64,000 nucleotides of DNA. It comes from Paenochrobactrum pullorum. GTDB lineage: Bacteria > Pseudomonadota > Alphaproteobacteria > Rhizobiales > Rhizobiaceae. The stretch spans positions 248,001-312,000 of the forward strand of contig NZ_JBHEEH010000001.1 of the NCBI RefSeq assembly GCF_041929845.1, written 5' to 3'. Position numbers and translations under genes: made by a program. The notes beneath the pieces are model-generated. The model ran no database searches. It was not told where the DNA came from and worked only from the letters and a program-made list of their open reading frames with translations. Below, in pieces: positions 9,293 to 18,687 of the stretch. The stretch's first letter is position 1, and each line of letters begins with the position of its first letter.

Positions 9293-10827
9293 GGTTTTTT
9301 CTCCGCTAACAGACCGTATTTTTCATACCATTCCGCCACTGGATTTAAAGATGGGTGGGTGAGGACGCGACGCAAATAATCCTGAATGCGGGGCAGATGC
9401 GCCAAATAATGTGGCTTGCCGTCACGTTCATCAAGACGCACAAAAATGCCAAGGATTTTGGAATTGCGCTGCGCACCCATAATTGCATAGGCGCTCAGAA
9501 AAGCAGTTTCATCAAAAGCTTTGGTTAAACCCTTACGGGTTTCGCAATAGGCGGCAATGATTTGCTGTTCAAGCTCTGCGGAAATTGTCACGCGAGCATC
9601 CAATGCAAGTGACGCCAGATCATAAGCGGCAGGGCCGTTCATGGCATCTTGGAAGTCGATCATGCCGATGCGGTCAATGCCGGTTTTATCTTCAAACCAG
9701 AACAGATTGGGCGAATGATAATCGCGTAAAAGCAGGCTTTTTTCTGTTGTGGCAAGATGCTCAAAAACTGCATCCCATGCATCATGATAGGATTGTTTTT
9801 GTGCTTCATCCGGTTGTTTGCCGGTGATGCGCGGCAGATACCAATTGCATAATAAATCCACCTCGATCATCATTGCATCACGATCAAATGGTGCGAATTG
9901 ATAGTCGTCGCAACCCGTGACCGCAACGCTCAATGGCCAGTCAACTTGGTGAAAATGCGCCAAGAAGTGCGCAGCCTCCAAGTAACGCTCGGAAATGGGG
10001 TGACGGTCTGCATCAAGCACACCCTCAGTGCCTAAATGCTCCATCAGAATAAAGCCATTAGCCAAATCTTCGGCATAGATTTCCGGTACACAAAAACCTT
10101 GCGGCTTGATTAGCTTGGCAATAGCGGAAAACGGAACGCAGTTTTCAGCAATATGCGCGGTTTTGCGGTAAGTTTTGCCATTGGGCAATAAAGGTTCGCC
10201 GGTAATCTTGGGCGCATTCATCAGGATTTCGGTACCGAAATCTGAAAACACTGTTTCATAAGCGCGGGGAGATGCATCGCCCAGCAAATAGCGGCGCTTG
10301 GCTGGCTGCTTGTTTAACAGGCGCTTATGCTCTTCTAAAAATGCGCGGATATCACGGGAGCGGGTCAGGCGTTTGGCAGCATTTAGTTGTGCGGTAATGG
10401 TAACAAGGCGGCCTGATTCTCCATTATCAGGATGGCGCAATTCAATGGCAAAGGCAGGCGTGCCCAACATGCCTTCGGCTTGTTCCGGCCATTCGACCAG
10501 CACAGCACCATCTTGCAAAAACTCGTCAAAACCCAGTTCATCCAGTTCATCACCACCAGACAAGCGGTAAAGATCGGCATGGGCGATAGGCAAGCGCAAC
10601 TCATCATAGGCCTGCACGAGGGTGAAGGTCGGGCTTGGCACTTCGTAAGATTCATCATTGGCAATCGTGCGGATGAGCGCACGCGCCAGCGATGATTTTC
10701 CGGCACCCAAATCGCCGGATAATGTAACCAAGTCGCCGCGATTAAGCGCCAGTGCCAGATCTTCGCCCAGAGCAATGGTAGCCGCTTCATCGGCAAGGCT
10801 GATTTCAAAGATTTCTGATGCGGACAT
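9289..10827 (-). CDS. TsaE ATPase fused to APH-type sugar kinase (AmgK-like)
   Basis: A 512-residue fusion. The first ~150 residues are TsaE, the ATPase needed for tRNA t6A37 synthesis: Walker A GDLGAGKS at residues 38-45, the PTFTLVQAY segment and VEWPEQAEGML. From about residue 170 the protein is an aminoglycoside-phosphotransferase-type kinase with a catalytic segment (LLLRDYHSPNL) and a metal-binding segment (GMIDFQDAMNGP). Such fusions are known in Rhizobiales. The kinase half resembles AmgK, the anomeric MurNAc/GlcNAc kinase, and is followed directly by a MurU-like gene. It starts 3 bp after the divL stop, implying co-transcription. Confidence 0.88.
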   Translation of the reverse strand: MSASEIFEISLADEAATIALGEDLALALNRGDLVTLSGDLGAGKSSLARALIRTIANDESYEVPSPTFTLVQAYDELRLPIAHADLYRLSGGDELDELGFDEFLQDGAVLVEWPEQAEGMLGTPAFAIELRHPDNGESGRLVTITAQLNAAKRLTRSRDIRAFLEEHKRLLNKQPAKRRYLLGDASPRAYETVFSDFGTEILMNAPKITGEPLLPNGKTYRKTAHIAENCVPFSAIAKLIKPQGFCVPEIYAEDLANGFILMEHLGTEGVLDADRHPISERYLEAAHFLAHFHQVDWPLSVAVTGCDDYQFAPFDRDAMMIEVDLLCNWYLPRITGKQPDEAQKQSYHDAWDAVFEHLATTEKSLLLRDYHSPNLFWFEDKTGIDRIGMIDFQDAMNGPAAYDLASLALDARVTISAELEQQIIAAYCETRKGLTKAFDETAFLSAYAIMGAQRNSKILGIFVRLDERDGKPHYLAHLPRIQDYLRRVLTHPSLNPVAEWYEKYGLLAEKKP

Positions 10828-10830
10828 GAT

Positions 10831-13434
10831 TTATTCGGCTGCGGCGCGGAAACTGCGCGCCTCAATCGGAAAACGACAGGTGACAGTGGTGCCGCTATTG
10901 CTGGCGGTTTGAATGTGAACGGCACCGCCATGAAGTTCAACAAAGCTTTTGACAATGGACAGGCCGAGACCAGCACCACGCTTGCGGCCACCATTATTGT
11001 GCGATTGGAAGCGCTGGAAAACACTGTCGAGCACTTCGCGCGGCATGCCCGGACCTTCATCCTGTACGCTGAAGATAATCTCGTCTTCTTCGCGCTCAAC
11101 CATCAGGCGGATATCGCTGTCTTCCGGTGCATAATTGGCGGCATTGCTGAGCAGGTTGAAGAGAACCTGACGCAAACGATTGGCGTCGGCCCGGAAACGT
11201 TCCGCATCTTCGCCAATATGCACGGCAAGGCCGATATTATGTTCGCGCAGACGCTCGGCTACTCGCTCGGCGGCTTCATTGATAGCGCTACTTACATCTA
11301 CATCGTCGATTTCCAGCTCCATGATACCGGCATCAACCGTTGCCAGATCGAGAATGTCGTTCACAATGGTGAGAAGCACCGAGGAAGACGAGCTGATATG
11401 GTCGAGATATTCATGCTGGCGCTCGTTGAGCGAGCCGAATGACGGGGTCTGCAACAGTTCGGTAAAACCGATAATATTGGTAAGCGGTGAACGCAGCTCA
11501 TAAGAAACATGCTGCACGAAATCGTTCTTGATCTGGTCGGCAAATTCCAGCGCTTCGTTTTTGTCTTTCAACGCGCGCTCGACATGAACCGTATCGGTCA
11601 CATCGATGAAGGTCAGCATAGTCTGGCCTTTTGGCAGCGGCACCAATGCATAAGACAAAACATTGCCGTCTGATAATTCGATCTGTCCGGCCTGACCATC
11701 GCGTACATCGGTAAAACCGGTGACAGCGGAAATGAAATCCTGCCAGATTGGGCTGCCGGCACGCTTTTCGGTCATGCGGGTGATGTCGGTGATATGCACC
11801 CCTTCCACCACCATGCCGGACGGCAATGACCACAAATTGGCAAAAGCCGGATTGGAAAGGCGGATGCGGCCATCGGCACCAAACACGGCAACGCCTTCAG
11901 CCAGATGGTCGAGCGTTTCACCCTGAACACGGATCAGCGTATTATAACGGCCTTCCAGTTCGAATTTCTCGGTCATATTTTCAAAGAACCAAGTCACGCC
12001 GCCTTTGGGATGCGGATTGGCAACAACGCGCATGATGCGGGTGTCGGGCAGATGCCACATATGTTCTTGCGGCTCGACCGATCGATAGGCGGAGAGCATG
12101 GAATCTTTCCAGCGTCGCCATTCCGGCTGTTCCGGCAATTTGCCGTCACTGCGCAAACGGTCAAACAGCAATGCATTGCTCGGGCGCGATTCCAAAAAGG
12201 CGGTATCAAGCGACCACAGGCTGCTGAATGCTTGATTGAAAAATTGCAGCTTCATTTCCGGATCGAAGATCGCTACAGCCGTGGAAAGCTGATCAAGCGT
12301 TTCGGCATGACTGCGTAATGTGCGCTGCAGCTCTTCGCGCACTTGTTCGATTTCGCTGATATTGGCGGCAAAACCGGCAGAACCTGCTTCGCCCGGTACT
12401 TCTATCACATCAAAAATATGGCGGTCACCGGCAATGACGGTCGGCAATTGATTGCGGAAACCGGATGGCCCCATCCGTTCGCGTTCCATCCGTTCGCGCG
12501 CTTGGGTGCCGAAAAGTTCGCGGCCTTCTTGTATAGCCTGAATACCGTCTGCCGCTTCAACTGCCTTGACATAGGCATCATTGACCCATTCAAGCCGGCC
12601 TTGATCATCTCTGATCCATACTGCCTGATCGAGCCGGTTCATCAGGCTGCGCAACAGATTGAGCGTCTCAAAAAGATGGTGGTTCTCGGTTTTCAAAACC
12701 GCACATTCTGCCTGCACCCCCTGCAAGTGGATGAAGCGGGCAATGGCCAAGCCACCGGAGGTGCGGCCATTGACATCAAGCAATGTGCCGTTGACAGTTT
12801 CCACCACCATATCAAAGGTAATGGCCTTTTCGCGTAAATCACGAATGGCATGCTCAAGCGCCATCACGGAATCTGCACGCAGCCAGCGGCCAAAGGCTAA
12901 AAACTGCGAACGATCAAGCGGTGCGCCGGTATCGTCCGGCAACAGACCGACAACTTCGGAATTGGCATTATAGCCATCCCAGATAATGATGCGCTGGTCT
13001 TTGAGATTGAGAAGCGCTTCATTGCGCTGGGCAATCATGCCAAGCTCGGCGCATTTGGTGCGCAGTGCTGCCGTTTCATTGACCATTTTGCTGCGGTCGC
13101 GGATCAGCCAGCCAGCGGTCAGAAGAGCAGCGCCCATTGCACCGGCAAAGGTGGCAAATTGCACCACATCCAAGGCGCTGACAGTGCCGAAAGGCAGTTC
13201 GATATGACCGGAAAACTGGCCGCTTTGGGCGTGACCAAGTGAGGTGAAAGAGAAAAGCGCGGTGGTGGAGAGTGCCAGTGAAAATGTTTTGTTTTTTAAA
13301 GTGCGCAACCATTGATATGCGTGTGCGCCGATACCTTTAACGCTTATAGCTGTAGGGCCTGTGCCGATGCAGGTTTTGGCCGGTAATGAACCGGAATCGC
13401 TTCGTAAGCTCTCAAATGAGCCAAGGCCTTGCAT
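10831..13434 (-). CDS. divL: DivL-type PAS sensor pseudo-histidine kinase
   Basis: A membrane-anchored protein of 867 residues. It has hydrophobic segments near residues 50-70 and 92-111, several PAS-like regions (about 260-620), a DHp helix pair and a HATPase domain. The H-box reads HVSYELRSPL, so Tyr645 stands where histidine kinases carry the phospho-acceptor His; this is the hallmark of DivL, which controls the CckA-ChpT-CtrA relay. The ATP-binding boxes remain (N box NLLSNAANYAPED, G1 DEGPGMP, G2 GAGLGLSIVKSF). It heads the cluster divL-tsaE/kinase-murU-addB-addA-trxA. The start is supported by GGAG 10 nt upstream. Confidence 0.88.
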   Translation of the reverse strand: MQGLGSFESLRSDSGSLPAKTCIGTGPTAISVKGIGAHAYQWLRTLKNKTFSLALSTTALFSFTSLGHAQSGQFSGHIELPFGTVSALDVVQFATFAGAMGAALLTAGWLIRDRSKMVNETAALRTKCAELGMIAQRNEALLNLKDQRIIIWDGYNANSEVVGLLPDDTGAPLDRSQFLAFGRWLRADSVMALEHAIRDLREKAITFDMVVETVNGTLLDVNGRTSGGLAIARFIHLQGVQAECAVLKTENHHLFETLNLLRSLMNRLDQAVWIRDDQGRLEWVNDAYVKAVEAADGIQAIQEGRELFGTQARERMERERMGPSGFRNQLPTVIAGDRHIFDVIEVPGEAGSAGFAANISEIEQVREELQRTLRSHAETLDQLSTAVAIFDPEMKLQFFNQAFSSLWSLDTAFLESRPSNALLFDRLRSDGKLPEQPEWRRWKDSMLSAYRSVEPQEHMWHLPDTRIMRVVANPHPKGGVTWFFENMTEKFELEGRYNTLIRVQGETLDHLAEGVAVFGADGRIRLSNPAFANLWSLPSGMVVEGVHITDITRMTEKRAGSPIWQDFISAVTGFTDVRDGQAGQIELSDGNVLSYALVPLPKGQTMLTFIDVTDTVHVERALKDKNEALEFADQIKNDFVQHVSYELRSPLTNIIGFTELLQTPSFGSLNERQHEYLDHISSSSSVLLTIVNDILDLATVDAGIMELEIDDVDVSSAINEAAERVAERLREHNIGLAVHIGEDAERFRADANRLRQVLFNLLSNAANYAPEDSDIRLMVEREEDEIIFSVQDEGPGMPREVLDSVFQRFQSHNNGGRKRGAGLGLSIVKSFVELHGGAVHIQTASNSGTTVTCRFPIEARSFRAAAE

Positions 13435-13714
13435 AGTTTCTGTTCTCCGCCGCGAGAAAACAACAAAACTCGGTGTGAGAAGCCGGATTTCATTGTCTGG
13501 AATTACATCAGAGCGCCGTGCGTCCTTTTGGGAAAAGCACGATGCCTAGTCTAACATTCAACATACAGCTTAGAAACCGGTACAAAAGGTTAAATTCAAA
13601 AGGCTCGGTATTCCTGACGGAATCCGGCGGCATTTGAAAATAAAGCTACAGTCGAATCAGTCCACAATACCCTTATGTGGAATCCCCGTGAAGCGTCTCA
13701 ATGATAAAAAGAAA
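13435..13714. other. Intergenic region upstream of divL
   Basis: About 280 bp separates the divL start from the ahcY terminator. I see no ORF worth calling and no recognisable RNA. It should contain the divL promoter, but no clear -35/-10 pair can be assigned by eye. Confidence 0.4.
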
Positions 13715-13742
13715 GGTCGGGCAAAAGATAAATTGCCCGACC
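13715..13742 (-). terminator. Rho-independent terminator of ahcY
   Basis: A perfect 10-bp stem, GGTCGGGCAA / TTGCCCGACC, with an 8-nt loop. Read on the minus strand it is followed by TTTCTTTTT, so it terminates ahcY transcripts about 30 bp past the stop codon. Confidence 0.85.
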
Positions 13743-13772
13743 TCAACATGTAGTATTATAGTTAATGAATTA

Positions 13773-15173
13773 TTAATATCTGTAGTGTTCTGACTTGTAC
13801 GGGCCTTGTGGAGTGACACCGATATATTCGGCCTGCTCATCAGAAAGCACAGTCAGTTTCGCGCCCAGCTTGTCGAGGTGCAAACGTGCAACCTTTTCAT
13901 CAAGGTGTTTCGGCAGCACATAGACCTGATTTTGGTAAGCCTCAGGACGTGTGTAAAGTTCGATCTGACCCAGCACCTGATTGGTGAAAGAAGCAGACAT
14001 CACAAAACTTGGGTGACCGGTGGCATTACCGAGATTGAGCAGGCGGCCTTCCGAGAGAAGGATGATGCGCTTGCCATCGGGAAACTCAACCAGATCAACC
14101 TGTGGCTTCACATTGGTCCATTTCAGGTTCTTCAATGCAGCAACCTGAATTTCATTGTCGAAGTGGCCGATATTGCCGACAATGCACATGTCTTTCATCT
14201 GGCGCATGTGATCGAGCGTGATCACATCTTTGTTGCCGGTGGTGGTGATGACGATATCAGCGGTGGACGCTGCATCATCAAGGGTCACCACTTCAAAGCC
14301 GTCCATTGCAGCCTGCAATGCGCAGATCGGATCAACTTCGGTGACTTTAACGCGGGCGCCAGCACCCAGCAGCGACTGTGCGGAGCCTTTGCCCACATCA
14401 CCATAACCGCAAACAACAGCCACTTTACCGGCCATCATCACGTCGGTGCCGCGACGGATACCGTCGACGAGCGATTCTTTACAGCCATATTTATTGTCGA
14501 ATTTCGACTTGGTGACACTGTCATTGACGTTGATCGCAGGGAAAGGCAGCAGACCTTTTTTATGCAACTGATAAAGACGGTTCACACCGGTGGTGGTTTC
14601 TTCCGTCACGCCCTTGATGGCTGCGCGCTGCTTGGTGAAGAAGCCAGGGGTTGCTGCCATACGCTTTTTGATCTGGGCAAAGAAGTAGATTTCTTCTTCG
14701 CTTGATGGGTTGCTCAGCACATCTTCACCAGCTTCAGCACGGGCGCCAAGCAGGATATACATGGTGGCGTCACCGCCATCATCCAAAATCATGTTGGATG
14801 GTTCGCCATCAGTCCATTGGAAAATCTGATCGGTATAAGACCAGTATTCCTCCAAGGTTTCGCCTTTGATGGCGAAGACCGGAACACCGCTTGCAGCAAT
14901 GGCAGCCGCTGCATGATCCTGTGTCGAGAAAATATTGCACGATGCCCAGCGCACTTCAGCGCCAAGGGCTGTCAGTGTTTCAATCAGCACGGCTGTCTGA
15001 ATGGTCATGTGCAAAGAGCCGGAGATGCGCGCGCCTTTAAGTGGTTGTGACGGGCCGAATTCTTCACGTGCGGCCATCAGGCCCGGCATTTCGGTTTCCG
15101 CAATATCCATTTCCTTGCGGCCCCAATCGGCAAGGCCGAGATCCTTGACGACGTAATCTTGTTTGGCGGTCAT
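13773..15173 (-). CDS. ahcY: Adenosylhomocysteinase
   Basis: S-adenosyl-L-homocysteine hydrolase, 466 residues, a cytoplasmic NAD-dependent enzyme that removes the product inhibitor of SAM-dependent methylation. The NAD-binding segment GYGDVGKGSAQSLLGAG, the upstream SVTKSKFDNKYGCKESL block and the C-terminal sequence ending LGAKLTVL...YKSEHYRY are all present. The length is that of the alphaproteobacterial enzyme. It is a single-gene unit with its own terminator. No SAH-type riboswitch could be recognised in the upstream region. Confidence 0.97.
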   Translation of the reverse strand: MTAKQDYVVKDLGLADWGRKEMDIAETEMPGLMAAREEFGPSQPLKGARISGSLHMTIQTAVLIETLTALGAEVRWASCNIFSTQDHAAAAIAASGVPVFAIKGETLEEYWSYTDQIFQWTDGEPSNMILDDGGDATMYILLGARAEAGEDVLSNPSSEEEIYFFAQIKKRMAATPGFFTKQRAAIKGVTEETTTGVNRLYQLHKKGLLPFPAINVNDSVTKSKFDNKYGCKESLVDGIRRGTDVMMAGKVAVVCGYGDVGKGSAQSLLGAGARVKVTEVDPICALQAAMDGFEVVTLDDAASTADIVITTTGNKDVITLDHMRQMKDMCIVGNIGHFDNEIQVAALKNLKWTNVKPQVDLVEFPDGKRIILLSEGRLLNLGNATGHPSFVMSASFTNQVLGQIELYTRPEAYQNQVYVLPKHLDEKVARLHLDKLGAKLTVLSDEQAEYIGVTPQGPYKSEHYRY

Positions 15174-15524
15174 CCTAAAGCTCCGATAGCTGTTGATGGG
15201 TAATAGATGTTGTCTGCTGCCATTGGAGTTTCCGATAAGATTTCATCGAAACGCGGCCATGGCAAAATGCTTTTCATATTCTTCAACTAACAGATCATGA
15301 CCAAATTAACAATGGGATATAAAGAAATCTTTATGCGTATATGTTGGTGTTTTTATCTCTTTATGTTAACCGCGCACAAAAAATAATGGTTCTTTTTTCT
15401 TACGCATCTGATTGATCATTTTCATTGCTCTTAAACTTGGCTAATTATCGCTCTATCCATGTTGCAAATTATTGCTGGTCATCTGGCTGGTAATATATGC
15501 AGGTCATTGAAAAGGAATATGATG
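15174..15524. other. Intergenic region between ahcY and the aminopeptidase gene
   Basis: A stretch of 351 bp between divergent genes, AT-rich in the middle (about 15290-15400). It must hold both promoters. I see no RNA gene, repeat or credible ORF. Confidence 0.4.
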
Positions 15525-16919
15525 ATGTCGGCTACACGCCTCGAACTTCTGGCTAAAAAATCAGATACCAGCCTGCCGGTCTGGTTTGTTTCAAAAAACA
15601 AAGTGGAAGAGGCGGGATTGAGCGCGAGTGCTGCGGCTTGGGCAGAGCGCCATGATTTTGATGGTTCGGCTGGCGCATTTCTGGTGGTTCCGAACGAAAA
15701 AGGTGCCATTGCCGGTGCTTTGTTTGGTGTTGGAGAGCCTGATCGTGAAGGCCAGTCCCGTATGCTGGCGGGTAAATTGTCGGCGCTTTTACCGGCAGGT
15801 GACTGGCATATCGAAAATTTACAAAGTGATGCGAAACTTGCAGCACTTTCTTTCTTGATGGGCGGCTATCAGTTCAATCACTATCGCAAGGGTTCATCCA
15901 AAGGTGCCGTGCGCTTGGCATTGCCGGGAGGTGCCGATCTGGCCGAGATCAACCGCATTGCATCAGCGGTCACTTTGACCCGTGATCTTATCAATATACC
16001 GACCAATGATATGGGGCCGGAAGCGCTGGAACAGGCTTTGCGCAATTTAGGCGCAACACACGGCGCCAAGGTCAATGCGATTGTCGGCGATGCGTTGCTG
16101 GAGCATAATTTCCCGATGATCCATGCGGTCGGTCGTGCCGGTGCGCAGGCACCGCGTCTTCTTGATCTGACATGGGGCAATGAAACCGACCCGAAAGTGA
16201 CCTTGGTTGGTAAGGGCGTTTGCTTTGATACTGGTGGTCTCGATATCAAAAGCCCTGCCGGTATGCTGTTGATGAAAAAAGACATGGGTGGTGCCGCCAA
16301 TGTGATCGGTCTGGCCGCAATGATTATGGCTGCCAAATTACCGGTTCGTTTGCGTGTGCTTATTCCGGCGGTTGAAAATGCCATTGCCGGCAATGCTTTC
16401 CGTCCGGGTGATGTGCTCACCAGCCGTAAAGGTTTGACTGTTGAAATCGGCAATACCGATGCCGAAGGTCGTCTGGTTCTGGCTGATGCCTTGGCGCTGG
16501 CGGATGAAGAAAAGCCGGAATTGCTGATTGATATGGCAACTTTGACCGGTGCTGCCCGTGTGGCGCTTGGGCCTGATCTTCCGCCATTCTACACGCATGA
16601 TGAAGAGCTTGCTGCTTCGGTTGCAAAATCTGCTTATCAGGTGGCGGATCCTGTCTGGCGCATGCCGCTTTGGGAGCCATATGAGAAGAAGCTTTCATCA
16701 CGCATTGCCGACATGAACAATGTCACCACTGATGGTTTTGCCGGTTCCGTGACGGCGGCTTTGTTCTTGTCGCGCTTTGTTGAAAACAGCGCACAATGGG
16801 CGCATTTCGACATTTACGGCTGGACACCGGTTGAAAAGCCGGAAGCACCATTTGGTGGTGCTGCACAAGCTATCCGCACTATCTATCAGGTGCTGTTGGA
16901 TCGTTTCGGCAAAGCTTGA
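15525..16919 (+). CDS. Leucyl aminopeptidase family protein (M17)
   Basis: A cytoplasmic dizinc/dimanganese aminopeptidase of the M17 family that trims N-terminal residues from peptides. The metal-site and active-site blocks are clear: GKGVCFDTGGLDIKSPAGM, MKKDMGGAANV and the family signature NTDAEGRLVLADAL. The frame is open to 15459, but AAAGGA at 15511-15516 lies 8 nt before the ATG at 15525 (464 residues; MSATRLELLAKKSD). An ATG three bases earlier is an alternative. It is shorter than E. coli PepA, as is usual for the second M17 type in Rhizobiales. Confidence 0.9.
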   Translation: MSATRLELLAKKSDTSLPVWFVSKNKVEEAGLSASAAAWAERHDFDGSAGAFLVVPNEKGAIAGALFGVGEPDREGQSRMLAGKLSALLPAGDWHIENLQSDAKLAALSFLMGGYQFNHYRKGSSKGAVRLALPGGADLAEINRIASAVTLTRDLINIPTNDMGPEALEQALRNLGATHGAKVNAIVGDALLEHNFPMIHAVGRAGAQAPRLLDLTWGNETDPKVTLVGKGVCFDTGGLDIKSPAGMLLMKKDMGGAANVIGLAAMIMAAKLPVRLRVLIPAVENAIAGNAFRPGDVLTSRKGLTVEIGNTDAEGRLVLADALALADEEKPELLIDMATLTGAARVALGPDLPPFYTHDEELAASVAKSAYQVADPVWRMPLWEPYEKKLSSRIADMNNVTTDGFAGSVTAALFLSRFVENSAQWAHFDIYGWTPVEKPEAPFGGAAQAIRTIYQVLLDRFGKA

Positions 16920-17024
16920 TTTGAAACTATCTTGGCGGGCTAATTAACTTTAGCCCGCTGATCTGCTTGCACAACCGGCAAAGACGCGCTTTTATGGGAA
17001 CTATCCGTAACAAGAGCTATCTTA

Positions 17025-17375
17025 ATGCCGGTTGAGCTGAAACCACTGCAATCGCTGACCTTGCTGAAAAACCTGGCACTGACGCAGGTTCGTGATGACA
17101 TGCATGATCTGACGACAAGACAGCTGACGATTTTACTGACAATTTATCTCGATCCGCCGCCCCATACGGTGCGCGCACTTGCGCAGCATTTGGGTGTCAG
17201 CAAGCCGGTGATTACGCGGGCGCTGGATACAATGGGGGCTTTAGAACTGGTATCGCGTCATCGCGATGAAAAAGACCGTCGCAATGTGCTGATCAAGCGG
17301 ACAGTGACAGGTGCATTATATGTTGAAAGCCTTGGTGATCTGGTGATTAGAACCGCCAAAGAGCTGCCTTTATAA
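17025..17375 (+). CDS. MarR-family winged-helix regulator
   Basis: A compact 116-residue protein consisting almost only of a winged helix. The recognition region is VRALAQHLGVSKPVITRALDTMGALELV, followed by the wing with the MarR hallmark RDEKDRRNVLIKRT. The usual long N- and C-terminal dimerisation helices are short, so this is a minimal member. It lies about 100 bp after the aminopeptidase gene on the same strand and may be co-transcribed with it. No target can be deduced. Confidence 0.8.
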   Translation: MPVELKPLQSLTLLKNLALTQVRDDMHDLTTRQLTILLTIYLDPPPHTVRALAQHLGVSKPVITRALDTMGALELVSRHRDEKDRRNVLIKRTVTGALYVESLGDLVIRTAKELPL

Positions 17376-17384
17376 GTTTAAACT

Positions 17385-17561
17385 TTAAAAATTAAACAAG
17401 GTGGCCATAGCCTGAGGAATGAAGGCAAAAGATTCACTGCTGGCAGACACCACCAAAACAGCACTGATAATAGCAACAAATGTGAGTACGCCGATCAAGC
17501 AGAACTCCAGAACCGAAGCGCTTGAGCGGTTTTTTGCAAATCTGTTTAATAATCCAGGCAT
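17385..17561 (-). CDS. Small Flp/type IVb pilin-like protein
   Basis: A 58-residue minus-strand ORF. It begins with a short basic leader (MPGLLNRFAKNRSSAS), then VLEF and a hydrophobic helix (CLIGVLTFVAIISAVLVV), then a short polar tail. This layout matches Flp pilins (basic leader, small residue before the cleavage point, Glu five residues into the mature part, one hydrophobic helix). Glu19 is the candidate Glu+5. No tad/cpa assembly genes are nearby, and the ribosome-binding site is weak (GGCGGGA about 9 nt upstream). It could be an orphan pilin or another single-span membrane peptide. Confidence 0.55.
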   Translation of the reverse strand: MPGLLNRFAKNRSSASVLEFCLIGVLTFVAIISAVLVVSASSESFAFIPQAMATLFNF

Positions 17562-17754
17562 TATTGTAAATCCCGCCTTTATGCGAACCTGGTGACCAAT
17601 CTATCGCTCCAAGATTTTAATGGTCTTAAAAAACAAGGTTAACAAATTCACTCATGCGTTTTTTGTTGAGCTTCAAGTCTTGAGATAGAGGGTGACCATA
17701 AGCATCTTCTGCGTTATGGCTTAAAATAAAGCTTTTTAATGATGAAGGTGATAA

Positions 17755-18648
17755 ATGCCTGAATTGCCTGAGGTAGAGACGGTTCGCCGTGGTTTGCAAC
17801 CCTTTATGGAAGGGGCAAAAATTGAAAAAGTGCAACAGAACCGGGCTGATTTACGTTTTCCTTTTCCTGAAAAACTGTCTGAAAAAATCACCGGAAAGCG
17901 TATTGAGGCACTGGGACGAAGGGCGAAATATCTGACCATTCATTTGGAGGATGATCAGACACTGATTTCGCATCTGGGCATGTCCGGTTCCTATCGTATT
18001 GAAAGTGATGCGGCTGAAACAGTGCCGGGGCAGTTCACCCATGAGCGCTCCAAGAAAAGCGTGCATGACCATCTGATATTCTCTTTATCGAATGATCAGG
18101 GGCGCAAAACCAATATTATTTATAATGATCCGCGCCGTTTCGGTTTCTTGGTGCTGGCACAAACCAGTCGTCTCGATCAGCATCCTTTTTTGGAAAAACT
18201 CGGACTTGAGCCGACAGGCAATTATCTGTCCGGTGAATGGCTGGATAAAGCCTTTGCAGGTAAAAAAGCACCTTTAAAGGCTGCATTATTGGATCAAAGC
18301 CTGATTGCAGGGCTTGGCAATATTTATGTTTGTGAAGCGATGTGGCGCACAGGGCTTTCGCCATTGCGCAGTGCCGGTTCTGTTACCACGCAAGGCGGCG
18401 CGGATATTGCTGTGGCGGACAGGCTTGCCACCAATATTCGAGAAGTGATTGCCGATGCGATTGCTGCTGGCGGTTCAAGCCTGCGCGATTACAGGCAAGC
18501 GGATGGCGAGCTTGGCTATTTCCAGCATTCCTTCTCGGTCTATGGTCGTGAAGGTGAGCCATGCCGCCGTGAAGGCTGTAAGGGTACGATTTCGCGCATC
18601 ACACAAAGCGGACGCTCCACCTTTTGGTGCGAGAGTTGCCAGCATTGA
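17755..18648 (+). CDS. mutM: Formamidopyrimidine-DNA glycosylase
   Basis: A 297-residue base-excision repair enzyme that removes 8-oxoguanine and Fapy lesions and nicks the abasic site. It starts MPELPEVETVRRGL; Pro2 (after Met removal, the catalytic N terminus), Glu3 and Glu6 are all present. The helix-two-turn-helix region contains LDQSLIAGLGNIYVCEAMW. The C-terminal zinc finger is complete: C-x4-C (CRREGC), then FWCESCQH. Identification is secure. An enoyl-CoA hydratase gene follows 39 bp later on the same strand. Confidence 0.96.
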   Translation: MPELPEVETVRRGLQPFMEGAKIEKVQQNRADLRFPFPEKLSEKITGKRIEALGRRAKYLTIHLEDDQTLISHLGMSGSYRIESDAAETVPGQFTHERSKKSVHDHLIFSLSNDQGRKTNIIYNDPRRFGFLVLAQTSRLDQHPFLEKLGLEPTGNYLSGEWLDKAFAGKKAPLKAALLDQSLIAGLGNIYVCEAMWRTGLSPLRSAGSVTTQGGADIAVADRLATNIREVIADAIAAGGSSLRDYRQADGELGYFQHSFSVYGREGEPCRREGCKGTISRITQSGRSTFWCESCQH

Positions 18649-18687
18649 TGAGAGAAGATCAAGGTTAAAGAGGAGGAGATTGACCCG

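Noticed and set aside
13762..13776. TTAA-TGAATTA-TTAA, a CtrA-type match near ahcY
   Set aside because: It lies across the ahcY stop codon in AT-rich sequence, downstream of both neighbouring genes' coding ends and not in a promoter; probably chance.
15174..15524. SAH or SAM riboswitch upstream of ahcY
   Set aside because: No conserved riboswitch core could be recognised; a covariance-model search would be needed to be sure.
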